Source: Candidatus Omnitrophota bacterium (lineage in GTDB: Bacteria > Omnitrophota > Gorgyraeia > Gygaellales > Profunditerraquicolaceae). Taken from it: a stretch of DNA of 22,090 nt. Positions 21,604-22,090 of this stretch are shown here, piece by piece (the first letter of the stretch is position 1; every line of letters begins with the position of its first letter). Below the pieces are notes generated by a model that saw only the letters and a list, made by a program, of their open reading frames with translations, searched no databases and was not told the origin of the DNA. The stretch lies in the NCBI GenBank assembly GCA_026387485.1, contig JAPLLQ010000105.1:1-22090 (forward strand), in the 5' to 3' direction. The position numbers and the translations under genes are program-made.

Positions 21604-22078
21604 TCTTGATACTCTAAGTCATCTTAAGCTGCACCTTAAGGGCCGAGTGCTTATCTTAGGGATAGGGAATACCTTAAGGAGCGATGATGGTGTTGGTTCG
21701 CTCCTGGCAACCCAAATTGAAGGCAAGGTCCCCTATTTAGTCTATGATGGAAGCTTGAGCCCGGAAAATTATCTGGGTAAAATCATTAAAGACAAGCCGG
21801 ATACCATACTACTAATGGATGCGGTGGATTTTGGAGGTGACCCAGGAGAATTTAGGATGCTTGAAGGAGGGGATATCCAGACGGTAAATTTTTTCTCTAC
21901 CCACGATGCTTCGATATCTTTAGCGATTAATTATTTGAAAAAGAGTTTAGCCGCCGATATAATTATTCTGGCTATACAACCCAAAAGTATTGTTTTCGGA
22001 GATAGATTAAGCCCGGAAGTTAATCAAACCCTGAAAAAACTAGAGGAGTGGTTTATTAATGCCCAAGAAAAGGGATAG
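21587..22078 (+). CDS. hycI: [NiFe] hydrogenase maturation protease, HycI type
   Basis: This 163-residue endopeptidase cuts the C-terminal tail from a hydrogenase large subunit once nickel is in place. Family motifs are LGIGNTLRSDDGVG at about residues 24-37, with the first nickel-sensing Asp, MDAVDFGGDPGEFR near 76-89, with the second, and STHD at about 104-107, with the conserved His. The natural target is the subunit encoded at 6036-7184, which has a 38-residue extension after DPCYCCTER. No hyp genes are in the window. The ATG at 21587 overlaps the MazG-like gene, so these small genes are probably co-transcribed. Confidence 0.92.
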   Translation: MEKNSNLDTLSHLKLHLKGRVLILGIGNTLRSDDGVGSLLATQIEGKVPYLVYDGSLSPENYLGKIIKDKPDTILLMDAVDFGGDPGEFRMLEGGDIQTVNFFSTHDASISLAINYLKKSLAADIIILAIQPKSIVFGDRLSPEVNQTLKKLEEWFINAQEKG

Positions 22079-22090
22079 TTGGGGTTCGCG
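22059..22090 (+). CDS. N-terminus of a probable Na+-dependent symporter (NSS/SNF family), cut by window end
   Basis: The last bases hold ATG at 22059 followed by ten further codons reading PKKRDSWGSR with the last one incomplete, in a frame different from the protease gene, which it overlaps by 20 bases. GAGGAG lies about ten bases upstream. The stretch KKRDSWGSR is the typical N-terminus of bacterial neurotransmitter:sodium symporter family proteins, in which a first helix of the form GFILAA.GSAVGLGN usually follows. Only eleven codons are visible, so the family call rests on this short match. Confidence 0.5.
   Translation, partial: MPKKRDSWGS

Noticed and set aside
1..22090. tRNA, rRNA, CRISPR array or insertion sequence
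   Set aside because: All intergenic gaps are under about 140 bases and none shows a cloverleaf, regular spacer repeats, transposase or terminal inverted repeats.

Overview
The window is a gene-dense bacterial segment in which every convincing gene lies on the + strand. Coding runs almost end to end with short gaps and many ATGA/TAATG stop-start overlaps. Shine-Dalgarno (SD) sites such as AGGAGG precede several genes, two predicted lipoproteins have a lipobox, and TAA, TAG and TGA all act as stops. Base composition is moderately AT-rich and the gene set points to an anaerobe. From the protein families and general sequence character my best guess is an uncultured anaerobe such as Omnitrophota (candidate phylum OP3). 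That assignment is inference; no rRNA or other marker gene is present.

Layout. (1) 1-1959: the 3' end of a PfkB-family sugar kinase, a YqeY-like protein, and a GuaA/ExsB-like ATP-pyrophosphatase broken by an internal deletion plus frameshift, followed by a hairpin terminator candidate. (2) 2037-14082: a continuous run of 17 genes for a membrane-bound group 4 [NiFe] hydrogenase. It starts with a soluble-type HydB/HydG electron-input module and a four-cluster ferredoxin subunit. The NuoH-, NuoB-, NuoC- and NuoD-like hydrogenase core follows, then a PhoU-like protein. Next come a NuoL/HyfB-like antiporter subunit, an MbhD-MbhE-like protein and MnhB, C, D, E, F and G of the Mrp Na+/H+ antiporter. 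A HycF/NuoI-like ferredoxin subunit closes the run. (3) 14087-15286: an MFS transporter. (4) 15375-16986: a PhoU-like (DUF47) regulator and PiT phosphate permease behind a near-consensus promoter. (5) 17000-17630: a lipoprotein with a peptidoglycan-binding domain, preceded by two adjacent perfect or near-perfect hairpins and followed by a strong terminator. (6) 17659-18837: a family 1 glycoside hydrolase interrupted by one in-frame TAA. (7) 18842-20857: a protein joining a cNMP-binding-like domain, a MinD/CpaE-like P-loop domain and a patatin phospholipase domain. (8) 20868-22090: a small lipoprotein, a MazG-like protein, a HycI-type hydrogenase maturation protease, and the first codons of a probable Na+-dependent symporter.

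How the genes fit together. The hydrogenase run reads as a single machine. HydG (flavin, NAD(P), [2Fe-2S]) and HydB ([4Fe-4S]) would exchange electrons with a pyridine nucleotide. The HycB- and HycF-like ferredoxins would carry them to the NuoB/NuoD-type [NiFe] site, and the membrane arm plus Mrp module would couple the reaction to H+ or Na+ movement. The maturation protease about 14 kb downstream would trim the large subunit, which still carries a 38-residue tail after its C-terminal CxxC. The combination of sulfhydrogenase-type HydB/HydG, an Mbh/Mrp-type hydrogenase and an embedded PhoU-like protein is the most interesting feature here. The triple-domain patatin protein is the second.

Three genes (guaA-like, hycB-like, GH1) show apparent lesions or a missing start codon. 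Raw-read checking is needed to separate real decay from assembly error. No gene-free stretch exceeds about 140 bases, and I saw no tRNA, rRNA, CRISPR array or transposon.
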